The position numbers were made by a program, and so were the translations under genes. Source: Campylobacter concisus (GTDB taxonomy: Bacteria > Campylobacterota > Campylobacteria > Campylobacterales > Campylobacteraceae). Taken from it: DNA of 64,000 bases. Below are positions 36,966 through 47,179 of the stretch, one piece after another. The stretch's first letter is position 1. Each line of letters begins with the position of its first letter. The stretch lies in the NCBI RefSeq assembly GCF_003048575.1, contig NZ_PIRZ01000003.1, positions 124,001 to 188,000 of the forward strand, in the 5' to 3' direction. Below the pieces are notes generated by a model. The model worked only from the letters and a program-made list of their open reading frames with translations, ran no database searches and was not told the origin of the DNA.

Positions 36966-39320
36966 ATGGATGATATGAAAGAAATAATGGAAGACTTTTT
37001 AATAGAGGCTTTCGAACTTATTGAGCAGATAGATCACGACCTTGTTGAGCTTGAGTCAAACCCTGAAGATTTGGAATTATTAAATAGAATTTTCCGCGTT
37101 GCTCACACAGTAAAAGGTAGTTCAAGTTTTTTAAATTTTGATGTTCTAACAGAGCTTACTCACCATATGGAGGATGTTTTAAATAAAGCCAGAAAAGGCG
37201 AGCTAAAGATCACTCCAGACATTATGGACGTAGTTCTTGAGTCAGTTGATATGATGAAAGGCTTGTTAAGCAGCATTAGAGATCATGGAAATGATACAGC
37301 TGCTGGCATTGATATTAAAAGTATTTGCGCAAGACTTACTCAAATTTCTGAAGGTGAGGTTCCAGTAGCAGCTCCTGAAGCTCCTGTCACGCCAGTAGCT
37401 GAGCCAACACCAGAGCCGGCAAAAGAGTCAGAGCCAGCCGCGCCTGCCGAAGAAGCACCAGAGATAAGTGATGCTGAGCTTTCAAAGCTAAGTGATTCAG
37501 AAGTTGAAGCTGAGATAGAAAGACTCTTAAAGGTTAGAAAGGCTGAGGATCAAGCAAGGCGTGCTTCAAAAGGTATAGCTCCAAAATCTCCTAGCGAGAT
37601 AGCCCCAGCTGCAAGTAGCACTTCAGCTCCAGCTGCAAAAGCAGAGAGCAAAGAAAAAGACGGAGATAAGAAGGTCCCAGCGGCAAGTAGCGGTGCAGTA
37701 GCTCAGGAACAAACTATACGTGTTGAGGTAAAAAGACTTGACCACTTAATGAACCTAATTGGTGAGCTTGTTCTTGGTAAAAACCGCTTATTAAAAATTT
37801 ATGATGACGTGGAAGAGAGATATGAGGGTGAGAAATTCCTTGAAGAGCTAAACCAGGTAGTTTCAAGTCTAAGCTTGGTAACGACTGATATTCAGCTTGC
37901 CGTTATGAAGACAAGAATGCTTCCAATAGCAAAAGTCTTTAATAAATTCCCACGTATGATACGCGATCTTAGCCGCGATCTTGGTAAGCAAATCGATCTT
38001 GAAATTTCAGGTGAAGAGACTGAACTTGATAAGTCAATCGTAGAAGAGATCGGCGATCCACTAGTTCACATCATCAGAAATTCATGCGATCACGGCATCG
38101 AGGATCCTGAGACAAGAAAGGCAGCAGGTAAGCCAGAAAAAGGCCTTGTTCAGCTAAAAGCTTACAATGAAGGCAACCACATCGTTGTTGAGATAGTTGA
38201 TGATGGTAAAGGCTTAGATGCTGACATGCTTAAATCTAAATCGATAGAAAAAGGCATCATCACTGAGCGCGAAGCTGATGCGATGAGCGAAAAAGAGGCA
38301 TTTGGCCTTATCTTTAGACCAGGATTTTCAACTGCAGCAAAGGTTACAAACGTATCTGGTCGTGGTGTTGGTATGGACGTTGTTAAGACAAATATTGAAA
38401 AGCTAAATGGTATCATTGATATTGAAAGTGAAGTTGGAAAAGGCACGGTTATGAAGCTTAAAATTCCACTCACGCTTGCGATTATTCAGTCGCTACTTGT
38501 TGGAACGCAAGAAGAATTTTATGCTATTCCACTTGCTAGCGTTCTTGAAACTGTTCGCGTGCCGATTGATGATATCTACACGATCGATGGCAAAAATGTA
38601 CTAAGGCTAAGAGATGAAGTCTTATCTCTTGTTAGACTCTCTGATGTATTTGGTGTAGAAAAAGCATTTGATGGTGGAGATCAAACTTATGTCGTAATAA
38701 TCGGTGTTGCTGAAGCAAAACTAGGTATTATCGTCGATACTTTGGTTGGACAAGAAGAGATTGTTATCAAATCAATGGGTGATTATCTACAAAACATCCC
38801 AGGCATCGCTGGTGCTACCATTAGAGGTGATGGCCGTGTGACTTTGATTATAGATGTTGGTGCTATGATGGAGATGGCAAAAGATATCAAGGTAGATATT
38901 AGAGCCGAAATAGAAGATAGCACGAAAGCAAAGGAAAAACCAAGCGATTATAAAGTCTTGATAGTTGATGACTCAAAAATGGATAGAACTATCATGCAAA
39001 AAGCGCTTGAACCAACTGGGGTAACAATAATAGAAGCTACAAATGGTGTTGAGGCATTAAATATCGTAAAATCCGGAGAGCACTCTTTTGATGCGATTTT
39101 GATAGATATTGAGATGCCAAGGATGGATGGATATACACTGGCTGGCGAAATTAGAAAATACTCTAAGTATAGAAATTTACCACTTATTGCTGTTACATCA
39201 AGGACGTCAAAAACAGATAGATTGCGTGGTGTAGAAGTTGGAATGACTGAGTATATTACAAAACCATATTCAGCCGAGTACTTAGAAAATGTCGTTAGAA
39301 AGAATATAAAATTAGCTTAG
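36966..39320 (+). CDS. cheA: Chemotaxis histidine kinase CheA with C-terminal receiver domain
   Basis: A hybrid CheA of 784 residues. The Hpt domain (1-110) carries phospho-His47 in RVAHTVKGSSS. A Pro/Ala-rich linker of about residues 120-250 takes the place of the CheY-binding P2 domain. Then come dimerisation, the ATPase domain (N box in HIIRNSCDHGIED, GRGVGMDVV), the CheW-like domain and a receiver domain with Asp714 in ILIDIEMPRMDG. It phosphorylates CheY; the receiver may act as a phosphate sink. The cheV-cheA-cheW order is that of C. jejuni. Confidence 0.96.
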   Translation: MDDMKEIMEDFLIEAFELIEQIDHDLVELESNPEDLELLNRIFRVAHTVKGSSSFLNFDVLTELTHHMEDVLNKARKGELKITPDIMDVVLESVDMMKGLLSSIRDHGNDTAAGIDIKSICARLTQISEGEVPVAAPEAPVTPVAEPTPEPAKESEPAAPAEEAPEISDAELSKLSDSEVEAEIERLLKVRKAEDQARRASKGIAPKSPSEIAPAASSTSAPAAKAESKEKDGDKKVPAASSGAVAQEQTIRVEVKRLDHLMNLIGELVLGKNRLLKIYDDVEERYEGEKFLEELNQVVSSLSLVTTDIQLAVMKTRMLPIAKVFNKFPRMIRDLSRDLGKQIDLEISGEETELDKSIVEEIGDPLVHIIRNSCDHGIEDPETRKAAGKPEKGLVQLKAYNEGNHIVVEIVDDGKGLDADMLKSKSIEKGIITEREADAMSEKEAFGLIFRPGFSTAAKVTNVSGRGVGMDVVKTNIEKLNGIIDIESEVGKGTVMKLKIPLTLAIIQSLLVGTQEEFYAIPLASVLETVRVPIDDIYTIDGKNVLRLRDEVLSLVRLSDVFGVEKAFDGGDQTYVVIIGVAEAKLGIIVDTLVGQEEIVIKSMGDYLQNIPGIAGATIRGDGRVTLIIDVGAMMEMAKDIKVDIRAEIEDSTKAKEKPSDYKVLIVDDSKMDRTIMQKALEPTGVTIIEATNGVEALNIVKSGEHSFDAILIDIEMPRMDGYTLAGEIRKYSKYRNLPLIAVTSRTSKTDRLRGVEVGMTEYITKPYSAEYLENVVRKNIKLA

Positions 39321-39329
39321 GGGTAAGGG

Positions 39330-39827
39330 ATGAACAATAAACTAAATCAAGTTTTAAGCAAACAAAAACAGCAAATGAATGGTCCTGAGTTAAAAAATAA
39401 TGAGGATATAGTTCAGCTAGTAGGATTTGTTGTCGGTGAGGAAGAGTACGCGATACCTATTTTAAATATCCAAGAGATAATCAAACCTATTGAATATACA
39501 CGTGTTCCTAGTGTGCCTGATTATGTTCTTGGCGTGTTTAACCTACGCGGAAATGTTATTCCGCTTATTGATTTGCGTAAGCGTTTTTCACTAAATGTCA
39601 CAAAACAAAGCCCAAGCACAAGATATATCGTTATGAAAGATGCGGATAATATCGCTGGCTTTGTGATAGACCGCTTGACGGAGGCTATCAGAATAGACCG
39701 CAACAGGATCGATCCGCCACCAGAGACTTTAGTAAAAGACAAAGGCATGATTTATGGTATCGGAAAGCGCGACCAAAATATCCTTACGATCTTAAAGGTC
39801 GAAAGTCTTTTAAAACGTGATTTTTAG
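39330..39827 (+). CDS. cheW: Chemotaxis coupling protein CheW
   Basis: A single CheW domain in 165 residues: QLVGFVVGEEEYAIPILNIQEIIKP, RVPSVPDYVLGVFNLRGNVIPLIDLRKRF. It bridges chemoreceptors and CheA. It lies 9 bases after cheA, with AGGGG as ribosome site, and 8 bases before serB. Confidence 0.96.
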   Translation: MNNKLNQVLSKQKQQMNGPELKNNEDIVQLVGFVVGEEEYAIPILNIQEIIKPIEYTRVPSVPDYVLGVFNLRGNVIPLIDLRKRFSLNVTKQSPSTRYIVMKDADNIAGFVIDRLTEAIRIDRNRIDPPPETLVKDKGMIYGIGKRDQNILTILKVESLLKRDF

Positions 39828-39835
39828 GGTATAGC

Positions 39836-40462
39836 TTGATAAAACTTTGTGTTTTTGATTTTGACTCTACAATAATGGACGGCGAGACGATAGATATTCT
39901 CGCCGCCGCTAATAATGCTAGCGAAGAAGTAGCTAATATAACTAAGCATTCGATGAACGGTGAGCTTGATTTTTTTGAAAGTCTTACAAAAAGAGTAAAA
40001 TTTTTAAAAGGATTGCCGCTTTTAAAAGTAAATGAAATTTGCAAAAATTTACCCATAATGCCAGGAGCTGGCGAGCTAATAAAAGCTTTAAGGCAAAAAG
40101 GTATCAAAGTTGTGGTTTTTAGCGGTGGATTTCACAATGCAACCGATGTAATGCAAAAAAAACTTAATTTTGATGCAAATTTTGCAAATATCTTGCATCA
40201 TAAAGATGGAATTTTAAGTGGTGAAGTTGGCGGAGAAATGATGTTTAGTAGTTCAAAGGGAGATATGATTGACCGCTTGTGTGGACTATTAAATCTAGGC
40301 AAGGACGAGATAATGTGTGTTGGGGACGGGGCCAATGACATATCGATGTTTAGAAAGTGCGACCTTAGCATTGCATTTTGTGCAAAAGATATCTTAAAAA
40401 AAGAAGCGACACATTGTGTTGATGTTAAAGACTTGCGTGAAATTTTAAAATTTATAAGGTAG
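39836..40462 (+). CDS. serB: Phosphoserine phosphatase
   Basis: A HAD-family phosphatase of 208 residues. Motif I is FDFDSTIMDGETID (nucleophile and acid Asp), motif II VVFSGGF, and motif IV GDGANDISMF. The C1-cap helices lie between. It removes the phosphate in the last step of serine synthesis; serC is at 56513. It starts with TTG at 39836. It has no N-terminal ACT domain, so it is the short type. Confidence 0.93.
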   Translation: MIKLCVFDFDSTIMDGETIDILAAANNASEEVANITKHSMNGELDFFESLTKRVKFLKGLPLLKVNEICKNLPIMPGAGELIKALRQKGIKVVVFSGGFHNATDVMQKKLNFDANFANILHHKDGILSGEVGGEMMFSSSKGDMIDRLCGLLNLGKDEIMCVGDGANDISMFRKCDLSIAFCAKDILKKEATHCVDVKDLREILKFIR

Positions 40463-40468
40463 AAATTA

Positions 40469-41461
40469 ATGTATGACAACGAAGCTAAATTCTCTCTTTG
40501 GTGTGATTTTATAGAGAGAAATTTTTTACAAAGCGAATTTAACTCTTTATTGGAAAATAATATTATAAACGGTGCTACAAGCAACCCAGCTATTTTTAAA
40601 ACAGCGTTTGCTTCACCTGCTTATAAAAAGATCATAGAAACTAGCAATAAACGCCATCCAAAAGATCTTTATGAAATTTTGGCTACTCAAGATATAAAAA
40701 TCGCAGCATGTAAAATGTTAAGAAATTATGCAAACGGTGATGATGGCTTTGTAAGTATTGAGGTTGATCCAAATTTAAGTGACGATACAGCTGCAACGAT
40801 AGAGGAAGGTATCAGGCTTTATAATCTAATATCAATGCCAAATGTTATGATAAAAATTCCAGCTACAAAAGATGGTTATGAGGCGATGAGCGCGCTTATG
40901 GCAAGGGGAATTAGTGTAAATGCTACGCTTATATTCTCGCCAGATCAGGCTAAAAACTGTCTTGAGGCTTTTAAAGAAGGCAGTAAAGCTTATGCAAGTC
41001 GCTTTATAGATACTACTATGCCAAAAGGTGTGATAAGTGTTTTTGTAAGTAGATTTGATAGAAAGCTTGATGAGGTTATGGCTGCAAAAAGCTTGCCAAC
41101 GGGACAAATTGGCATAATGAATGCTGCAAATATATATCACCTTATTGAAGATTTTGGACTAGAAAATGTAAGAACGCTTTTTGCAAGCACAGGCGTAAAA
41201 GGCGGTAGTTTAAGAGGGGATTATTACGTTAGAGAGCTAATGTATAAAAATTCTATAAATACAGCACCAATAGAGACGATAAAAGAATTTATAAAAGAAA
41301 GAGCAGAGGCAAAAAATGTGCCTAGTAAAGAAAATATCTCAAGTTTTTTCCAGATTATAAAAAATAATGATATGGATATAAATGTTGTTTATAAAGATTT
41401 ATTAAGCGATGGTTTAAAGCAGTTTGTATCAGCATTTGATGATATTATGAAATCACTTTAG
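40469..41461 (+). CDS. tal: Transaldolase
   Basis: A transaldolase of 330 residues: GATSNPAIFKTAF at the start, VSIEVDPNLSDD, and the Schiff-base lysine in NVMIKIPATKDG; VNATLIFSPDQA follows. It links glycolysis and the pentose phosphates in an organism whose glycolysis is commonly incomplete. It follows serB by 6 bases. No clear terminator follows it. Confidence 0.94.
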   Translation: MYDNEAKFSLWCDFIERNFLQSEFNSLLENNIINGATSNPAIFKTAFASPAYKKIIETSNKRHPKDLYEILATQDIKIAACKMLRNYANGDDGFVSIEVDPNLSDDTAATIEEGIRLYNLISMPNVMIKIPATKDGYEAMSALMARGISVNATLIFSPDQAKNCLEAFKEGSKAYASRFIDTTMPKGVISVFVSRFDRKLDEVMAAKSLPTGQIGIMNAANIYHLIEDFGLENVRTLFASTGVKGGSLRGDYYVRELMYKNSINTAPIETIKEFIKERAEAKNVPSKENISSFFQIIKNNDMDINVVYKDLLSDGLKQFVSAFDDIMKSL

Positions 41462-41543
41462 ACAAAGAAGCCTAAGCTAATACAAAAACAGCAAAAGTGA
41501 CCATTTTTAAGTAAGCTTTATGTGAAATTTATAAAGCATTAGA

Positions 41544-41549
41544 TAAAAT
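41544..41549 (+). promoter_or_regulatory. Putative -10 box for rplY-pth-lptG
   Basis: TAAAAT in TTAGATAAAATCAGC, 29 bases before the rplY ATG, in a 117-base gap after tal. Same form as the other boxes listed. Confidence 0.45.
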
Positions 41550-41578
41550 CAGCACCTATTTTTTATGAAAGGAAAACG

Positions 41579-42115
41579 ATGTTAGAAGGAATCGTTAGAG
41601 AGAGTATCGGTAAGAAGTCTGCGAAGGCTTTGAGAAGAGATGGTTATCTAATCGCCAACATTTATGGCAAGGGATTAGAGAATGTTGCAGCTGCTTTTAA
41701 AGTAAATGACTTTATTAAAGAAGCGCGCAAAAAAGAGAGCCTTGCTTTTGATGTAAAAGTAGGCGGGAAAGTTTATAATGTCGTTATTGTTGATTACCAA
41801 AGAGATGTTGTTACAAGTGATCTTAAACACGTAGATCTAAAAGTAGCACTTCCTGGCGTTTTATCAAAATATATGATCCCAGTTAAGCCAGTTGGAACAC
41901 CTATTGGTCTTAAAAATAAGGGCGTTTTGATCCAGTCAAAAAGACGTCTTTGCGTAAAATGCACGGCTGAAAATTTACCAAATTCATTTGATGTTGATGT
42001 AAGCAAACTTGACATTGATGATACGATTTTGGTTCGTGATATCACAGCTCCTAAAGGCGTCACTATTATCGACGCTGACCGTGTTGCGGTACTTGGAGTT
42101 ATTAAAGCTAAATAA
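41579..42115 (+). CDS. rplY: Ribosomal protein L25/Ctc
   Basis: A long-form L25 (Ctc/TL5) of 178 residues. The N-terminal L25 domain binds 5S rRNA ([23 protein letters not shown]) and the C-terminal beta domain reads [14 protein letters not shown] and [18 protein letters not shown]. The ribosome site is GAAAGGAAAA. It is followed after 11 bases by pth, a pairing conserved in many bacteria. Confidence 0.95.
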   Translation: MLEGIVRESIGKKSAKALRRDGYLIANIYGKGLENVAAAFKVNDFIKEARKKESLAFDVKVGGKVYNVVIVDYQRDVVTSDLKHVDLKVALPGVLSKYMIPVKPVGTPIGLKNKGVLIQSKRRLCVKCTAENLPNSFDVDVSKLDIDDTILVRDITAPKGVTIIDADRVAVLGVIKAK

Positions 42116-42126
42116 AAAGGGCTTTT

Positions 42127-42675
42127 GTGACACTAATAGTGGGGCTGGGAAATCCTGGTCCCAAATACGAAAATACTAGACACAACATAGGCTTTATGCT
42201 TATAGATCTCCTAAAAGACTCAAATTACAAAGATGTTAGCTCAGCCAAATTCCAAGGCGAAGTTTTTAAATTTAACGACATTATCTTGCTAAAACCTACA
42301 ACTTTTATGAACCTCTCAGGGCAAAGTGTAAAAGCGGTCAAAGATTTTTATAAACCAGATAGAATAATCGTAATACACGATGATCTTGATCTTAGTTTTG
42401 GTGCAGTTAAATTTAAAAAAGGCGGTAGTAGCGGCGGGCATAACGGCATAAAATCGATCGATGGACTAATAGGTAACGAGTACGAAAGGGTGCGTGTTGG
42501 CATTGGACACCTTGGTGATGCTAAAAATTTTGTCCTTGGAGAGTTTAGTGATGAGGAGAAAAAGGCTTTAGATGAAATTTTAGCCTATACAAAAAATGCA
42601 GTTTGTGAACTACTAAAGAGTGACATCAACGAAATCTCGCAAAAATTTACGATAAAAAAAGGTCTTATAAAATGA
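42127..42675 (+). CDS. pth: Peptidyl-tRNA hydrolase
   Basis: A Pth of 182 residues: LIVGLGNPGPKYENTRHNIGF with the catalytic His, KPTTFMNLSGQSV, and IHDDLDL...GGSSGGHNGIKS. It recycles peptidyl-tRNAs released early from the ribosome. The start is GTG at 42127. Its stop overlaps the next start (ATGA). Confidence 0.96.
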   Translation: MTLIVGLGNPGPKYENTRHNIGFMLIDLLKDSNYKDVSSAKFQGEVFKFNDIILLKPTTFMNLSGQSVKAVKDFYKPDRIIVIHDDLDLSFGAVKFKKGGSSGGHNGIKSIDGLIGNEYERVRVGIGHLGDAKNFVLGEFSDEEKKALDEILAYTKNAVCELLKSDINEISQKFTIKKGLIK

Positions 42676-43736
42676 AACTATACGCCAGATACGTTGGCTG
42701 GGTCTATATAAAATCTTTTCTTATCGTATTTTTAGCGCTTGAGTTATTTTATGTTGGCATCGATCTGCTTACAAATTTAAAGGATCTGCCACCATCTGCT
42801 AACCTTCAGCTCCTTTATGTTGGGCTTACATCGCTTAGCGCTATTGGCTATGTTTTACCACTTTCGCTTATTTTTGCACTCATTATTTTACATGTAAATA
42901 TGGTCAGGTCAAACGAGCTAATCAGTTTTTATGCGCTTGGCATTAGCAAAAATAGTCTAATTTTTCCACCATTTTTTATTGCACTTTTTGTAACTATTTT
43001 TTATGTTGGCTTAAATTTTACTCCATTTGCCTATGCGCACGACTATCAAAAAAGCATCGCTAAAAATACGGCTTTCTCAAAAAGCACTACCGATTCATTT
43101 TTAAAATTTGAAGGTAAATTTATCTACATAAAGGAGCTAAATTCTGTTAATCAAATAGCAAATGATGTTAGAATTTTTGAGATAAATGGCACAAATTTAC
43201 TTTCAACTACATTTGCAAATCATGCTAATTTTAAAGACAATGAGTGGATTTTAAAAGATGTTAATCAAACTATTTTGCCGCAAATTTTAGAGCTTGGTGA
43301 GGCTGGTTTTAATAAGATACAAAGTGAGAGCTTAGATGCATTAAAGGGCTTTAAGCCAAAGAGTATTGAAAGCGCTGTTAGCGTTGAAAACTCAAAATTT
43401 AATATCCCAGATGCAATAAATTTTATAAAGACATTTAAGAATGAAGGTATCGGCCTTGATAGCGCAAAAACAGCTTTTTATAACCTTGCTATCGCACCAT
43501 TTTTTGCACCATTTTTGTTGCTCATTTTTTACTATCATTTGCCTGTAACTGGTAGATTTTTTAATCTTGCACTTTCGACTTTTATTTTTGTTGTGATAAC
43601 TCTTGTCGTTTGGGGGCTGCTCTTTATTCTTGCAAAATTTGCACAAACTTCCGTAATCTTGCCAGAGATTGGCATAGTTTTGCCAGTTATTTTACTTTTT
43701 GCATACGCCATTTATCTCATAAAATCGCATCGTTAA
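42672..43736 (+). CDS. lptG: LptF/LptG-family lipopolysaccharide export permease
   Basis: A protein of 354 residues with three N-terminal helices (about 12-35, 52-78, 95-120), a periplasmic beta domain of about 130 residues (FEGKFIYIKELNS..., LKDVNQTILP) and three C-terminal helices. This is the layout of LptF/LptG (YjgP/YjgQ), the permease parts of the LPS extractor LptB2FG. The overlap with pth matches the C. jejuni order. I cannot separate LptF from LptG with certainty. Confidence 0.8.
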   Translation: MKLYARYVGWVYIKSFLIVFLALELFYVGIDLLTNLKDLPPSANLQLLYVGLTSLSAIGYVLPLSLIFALIILHVNMVRSNELISFYALGISKNSLIFPPFFIALFVTIFYVGLNFTPFAYAHDYQKSIAKNTAFSKSTTDSFLKFEGKFIYIKELNSVNQIANDVRIFEINGTNLLSTTFANHANFKDNEWILKDVNQTILPQILELGEAGFNKIQSESLDALKGFKPKSIESAVSVENSKFNIPDAINFIKTFKNEGIGLDSAKTAFYNLAIAPFFAPFLLLIFYYHLPVTGRFFNLALSTFIFVVITLVVWGLLFILAKFAQTSVILPEIGIVLPVILLFAYAIYLIKSHR

Positions 43737-43760
43737 GCCAAATTTTGGCAAGCTTTTTGT
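43737..43760 (+). terminator. Weak terminator-like hairpin after lptG
   Basis: GCCAAATTTTGGC forms a short stem and is followed by AAGCTTTTTG. It overlaps the region where the lysA promoter starts, so the assignment is weak. Confidence 0.3.
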
Positions 43761-43765
43761 AAAAT
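43760..43765 (+). promoter_or_regulatory. Putative -10 box for lysA
   Basis: TAAAAT in CTTTTTGTAAAATCAAG, 27 bases before the lysA ATG. No lysine riboswitch fits in the short gap. Confidence 0.45.
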
Positions 43766-43791
43766 CAAGCCATTTTAATAAAGGCTATTTT

Positions 43792-45015
43792 ATGGATTTT
43801 AAAGAGCTTGCAAATAGATACAAAACCCCACTTTACATTTATGATTTTAACCACATAAAAAACCGCTACGAGGCGCTAAAAAACGCATTTTACGCTAGAA
43901 AATCTCTCATTTGCTATGCGGTGAAAGCAAACTCAAATCTAAGTGTTTTAAAATTTCTAGCTGATCTTGGAGCTGGATTTGATTGTGTTAGCATCGGCGA
44001 GGTCAGAAGAGTACTTTTAGCAGGTGCAAAGAGATATCAGATCATTTTTAGTGGCGTTGGTAAGAGCGATGAAGAGTTAAAAGAGGCTTTAAAAAATGAA
44101 ATTTTGCTCATAAATGTCGAGAGTTTTGCTGAACTTTTAAGACTTGAAGAGATCGCAAAAGGGCTAAACTTAAAGGCAAGAATTAGCATTAGGGTAAATC
44201 CAGGTGTCGATGCAAAAACTCACCCATATATCTCAACAGGACTAAATGAAAATAAATTTGGCGTTGATGCCGAAACAGCCAAAAAAATGTACATTCATGC
44301 TAAAGCTTCAGACTCTCTTGAGCCAACTGGTATACATTTTCACATCGGATCTCAGCTAACATCACTTAGCCCGATAATCGATGCTGCAAATATCGTTAGT
44401 GAGCTTTTAAGAGAGCTAAGAGCACTTGAAATTGATATCAAATTTTTCGATGTTGGTGGCGGACTTGGCATCATTTATAACGATGAAAAAGAGATAAATT
44501 TATACGACTATGCTCAAGGAATTTTAGCTGCACTAAAAGGCCAAGACGTGACTATAGTATGCGAGCCAGGACGCTTTATCGTAGGTAATGCCGGCTACTT
44601 TGTCGCAAGCGTTTTATATGAGAAATTTAACGGCAAAAAGAGATTTGTCATCACTGATGGCGCGATGAATGATCTTATTAGACCAAGCCTTTATGGTGCT
44701 CACCATGAAATTTTTGTTTGTGGTAAGGATAAAAATTTAGGCCCATGCGATGTGGTTGGTCCAGTTTGCGAAAGTGGAGACTTTTTAGCAAAAGATATAG
44801 AGCTGCCAGAGTGCGATAGTGGCGATATTATCGTGGTAAAAGGTGCTGGAGCTTACGGTTTTAGCATGAGTTCAAACTACAACACAAGAAACAGAGCTGC
44901 TGAAGTTTGCGTGCTTGATGGCAAAGATAGGCTTATAAGAAGACGTGAGAGCTTTGAAGATGTCGTGGCACTTGAGAGAGAATTTTTGGAGAGCGCTGAT
45001 GCAAGAGCTAAATGA
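43792..45015 (+). CDS. lysA: Diaminopimelate decarboxylase
   Basis: A fold-III PLP enzyme of 407 residues. Lys45 in CYAVKANSN forms the aldimine, HFHIGSQ and FDVGGGLGI bind PLP phosphate, EPGRFIVGNAG, CESGDFLAKD and GAGAYGFSMSSNYN complete the active site. It makes lysine from meso-diaminopimelate. Its end overlaps the pheA start by 17 bases. Confidence 0.95.
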   Translation: MDFKELANRYKTPLYIYDFNHIKNRYEALKNAFYARKSLICYAVKANSNLSVLKFLADLGAGFDCVSIGEVRRVLLAGAKRYQIIFSGVGKSDEELKEALKNEILLINVESFAELLRLEEIAKGLNLKARISIRVNPGVDAKTHPYISTGLNENKFGVDAETAKKMYIHAKASDSLEPTGIHFHIGSQLTSLSPIIDAANIVSELLRELRALEIDIKFFDVGGGLGIIYNDEKEINLYDYAQGILAALKGQDVTIVCEPGRFIVGNAGYFVASVLYEKFNGKKRFVITDGAMNDLIRPSLYGAHHEIFVCGKDKNLGPCDVVGPVCESGDFLAKDIELPECDSGDIIVVKGAGAYGFSMSSNYNTRNRAAEVCVLDGKDRLIRRRESFEDVVALEREFLESADARAK

Positions 45016-46078
45016 GCTTAGAAAAGAGATCGATGCGATCGATGATCTCATCTTAAATAAACTAAATGAAAGGATGATTTTAGTTGAGCAAATCGGCAAG
45101 CTAAAGCAAACTAGCGGAACGCCTATTTATCGTCCTGAGCGTGAGCGAGCCATCATAAACCGACTAACTAGTCTTAGCAAAGACAAAGCTTTAAATAAAG
45201 CTGCTATTGAAGCCATTTATCTTGAAATTTTTGCTGTAAGTAGAAATTTAGAGATGCCTCAAAAGATCGTATATCTAGGGCCTGAAGGCACTTACACGCA
45301 TCAGGCGGCTCAGAGTAGATTTGGTGCGATGAGTTCATATTTGCCACTTGCGACCATCGAGGCGGTTTTTACAAAGCTAGCTCAAAAAGAGGCGAAATAT
45401 GGCGTTGTGCCTATTGAAAATAACACCGAAGGCGCTGTTGGCGCTACACTTGATTGTTTGAGTAAATTCAGTGATATAAAAATAGTTGCTGAGCTTTATG
45501 TGGATATCCACCACAGCTTTGTTAGCATAAATGAAAATTTAAAAGAGATAAAGCGAATTTACTCGCATCCGCAAGGGTATAATCAATGCCGTAAATTTTT
45601 AGAAGATCATATGCTAAATGAAATTGAATTTGTTCCAGCAAAATCAACCGCAGCAGCTGCATATATGGCATCAATGGATAGAAATTCAGCTGCCATTTGC
45701 TCAAAGATCGCAGCAAAAATTTATAACGTACCGATCGTTTATGAGACGATTGAAGACAATATGGCAAATAGAACGAGATTTCTCATTCTTAGCGATTTTA
45801 AAAATGCAAGAGTTGAAAACTCAAAAACTTCGATCCTTGCAAAGACTGATCACAGTCCAGGACGTCTTGCTGATCTGCTTTCTATCTTTAAAAATGAAAA
45901 TATCAATATCACAAAACTTGAGTCACGCCCTATTAAGCAACGCGAGTTTAAATCGATGTTTTATCTTGATTTTGAAGGGCATATCGACGATGAGAAGGTA
46001 CAAAATGCCTTTGAATTAGCAAAAGAGAGCGGCGCTGAGATAACGTGGCTTGGAAGCTATTTAAACGGAGATGAGTAA
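44999..46078 (+). CDS. pheA: Bifunctional chorismate mutase / prephenate dehydratase
   Basis: A protein of 359 residues with three domains: chorismate mutase (1-85, [20 protein letters not shown]), prephenate dehydratase (about 95-275, [13 protein letters not shown] and the catalytic MANRTRF) and an ACT domain (about 285-355, [21 protein letters not shown]) for phenylalanine feedback. It makes phenylpyruvate. I chose the ATG at 44999, which starts the mutase domain; an in-frame start at 44945 lies deep in lysA. hisC, an aminotransferase that may also act on phenylpyruvate, starts in its stop codon. Confidence 0.95.
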   Translation: MQELNELRKEIDAIDDLILNKLNERMILVEQIGKLKQTSGTPIYRPERERAIINRLTSLSKDKALNKAAIEAIYLEIFAVSRNLEMPQKIVYLGPEGTYTHQAAQSRFGAMSSYLPLATIEAVFTKLAQKEAKYGVVPIENNTEGAVGATLDCLSKFSDIKIVAELYVDIHHSFVSINENLKEIKRIYSHPQGYNQCRKFLEDHMLNEIEFVPAKSTAAAAYMASMDRNSAAICSKIAAKIYNVPIVYETIEDNMANRTRFLILSDFKNARVENSKTSILAKTDHSPGRLADLLSIFKNENINITKLESRPIKQREFKSMFYLDFEGHIDDEKVQNAFELAKESGAEITWLGSYLNGDE

Positions 46079-47175
46079 TGAAATTTAATGACTTTTTAGA
46101 CGATCTAGTAAATTACGAGGCTGGAAAGCCGATCGAGCTTGTAGTTAGAGAGTTTGGCATCGATGCAAAAGATGTGATAAAGCTAGCGAGCAATGAAAAC
46201 CCTTTTGGCACTAGCAAACGCGTAGAAGAGGCGCTAAAAGAGGTCGCTAAAAAAGCGCATCTCTATCCAGATGATAGCTACTTTGAGCTAAAAGAGGGGC
46301 TGGCTAAGAAATTTGGCGTAACTAGCAAAAATTTAATCATCGGCTCTGGAAGCGACCAGATCATAGAGTTTGCACTGCACGCAAAGGCAAATAAGCAAAG
46401 TGGCGTTTTGATGGCTGGCGTGACATTTGCGATGTATGAAATTTATGCAAAACAAACTGGAGCTAAAATTTACCGCACAAAGAGCGTGGAGCATAATTTG
46501 AGCGAGTTTTTAGAAATTTATAATGCGCATAAAGATGAAATTTCTGTCATCTTTCTTTGCTTGCCGAATAACCCATTAGGTGAGTGTTTGGACGCAGATG
46601 AGGTCTATAAATTTATAAAAAACATTGATGAAAACACGCTTATTGTGCTTGATTGTGCTTACAACGAATTTGCAAAATTTAAAGATAGTAAAAAAGAGAT
46701 AAAGCCAAGCGAGGTGGTGAAATTTAAAAATGCCATCTATCTTGGCACTTTCTCAAAGGCCTACGCACTTGGTGGTATGCGCGTGGGATACGGCGTAGCA
46801 AATGAAGAGATTATAGGCGCTCTTTCAAAACTAAGAGCTCCGTTTAACATCACAACTCCAAGCTTAAGAGCTGCGATAGTAGCACTTGGGGATGATGAGT
46901 TTGTGCAGCAAGCCATGCAAAATAACTTCGAGCAAATGAAGAGATATGAAGAATTTGCAAAGCAAAATGGCATTGAGTTTATCCCAAGCTATACGAATTT
47001 TATAACTTTTAAATTTGACGAGCTAAAATCAAGCCAGATATGCGAAAAGATGCTAAAAAAGGGTATAATTTTGCGAGATCTAAAAAGCTACGCCTTAAAT
47101 GCGGTGAGAATCACCATCGGCATTAGCTGGCAAAATGATAGAGTTTTTGAAGAGTTAAAGCAAATTTTAAAGTAG
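46078..47175 (+). CDS. hisC: Histidinol-phosphate aminotransferase
   Basis: A class I/II PLP aminotransferase of 365 residues: LASNENPFG at the start, [12 protein letters not shown], and the PLP lysine in [18 protein letters not shown]; the C terminus has [14 protein letters not shown]. It acts in histidine synthesis. Coupling to pheA (TAATG overlap) suggests it may also transaminate aromatic keto acids, as HisC relatives can; that is inference. Confidence 0.93.
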   Translation: MKFNDFLDDLVNYEAGKPIELVVREFGIDAKDVIKLASNENPFGTSKRVEEALKEVAKKAHLYPDDSYFELKEGLAKKFGVTSKNLIIGSGSDQIIEFALHAKANKQSGVLMAGVTFAMYEIYAKQTGAKIYRTKSVEHNLSEFLEIYNAHKDEISVIFLCLPNNPLGECLDADEVYKFIKNIDENTLIVLDCAYNEFAKFKDSKKEIKPSEVVKFKNAIYLGTFSKAYALGGMRVGYGVANEEIIGALSKLRAPFNITTPSLRAAIVALGDDEFVQQAMQNNFEQMKRYEEFAKQNGIEFIPSYTNFITFKFDELKSSQICEKMLKKGIILRDLKSYALNAVRITIGISWQNDRVFEELKQILK

Positions 47176-47179
47176 GAAT

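Noticed and set aside
45618-46019. 133-codon plus-strand frame inside pheA
   Set aside because: It lies out of frame in the prephenate dehydratase and ACT regions, which have intact motifs in the main frame.
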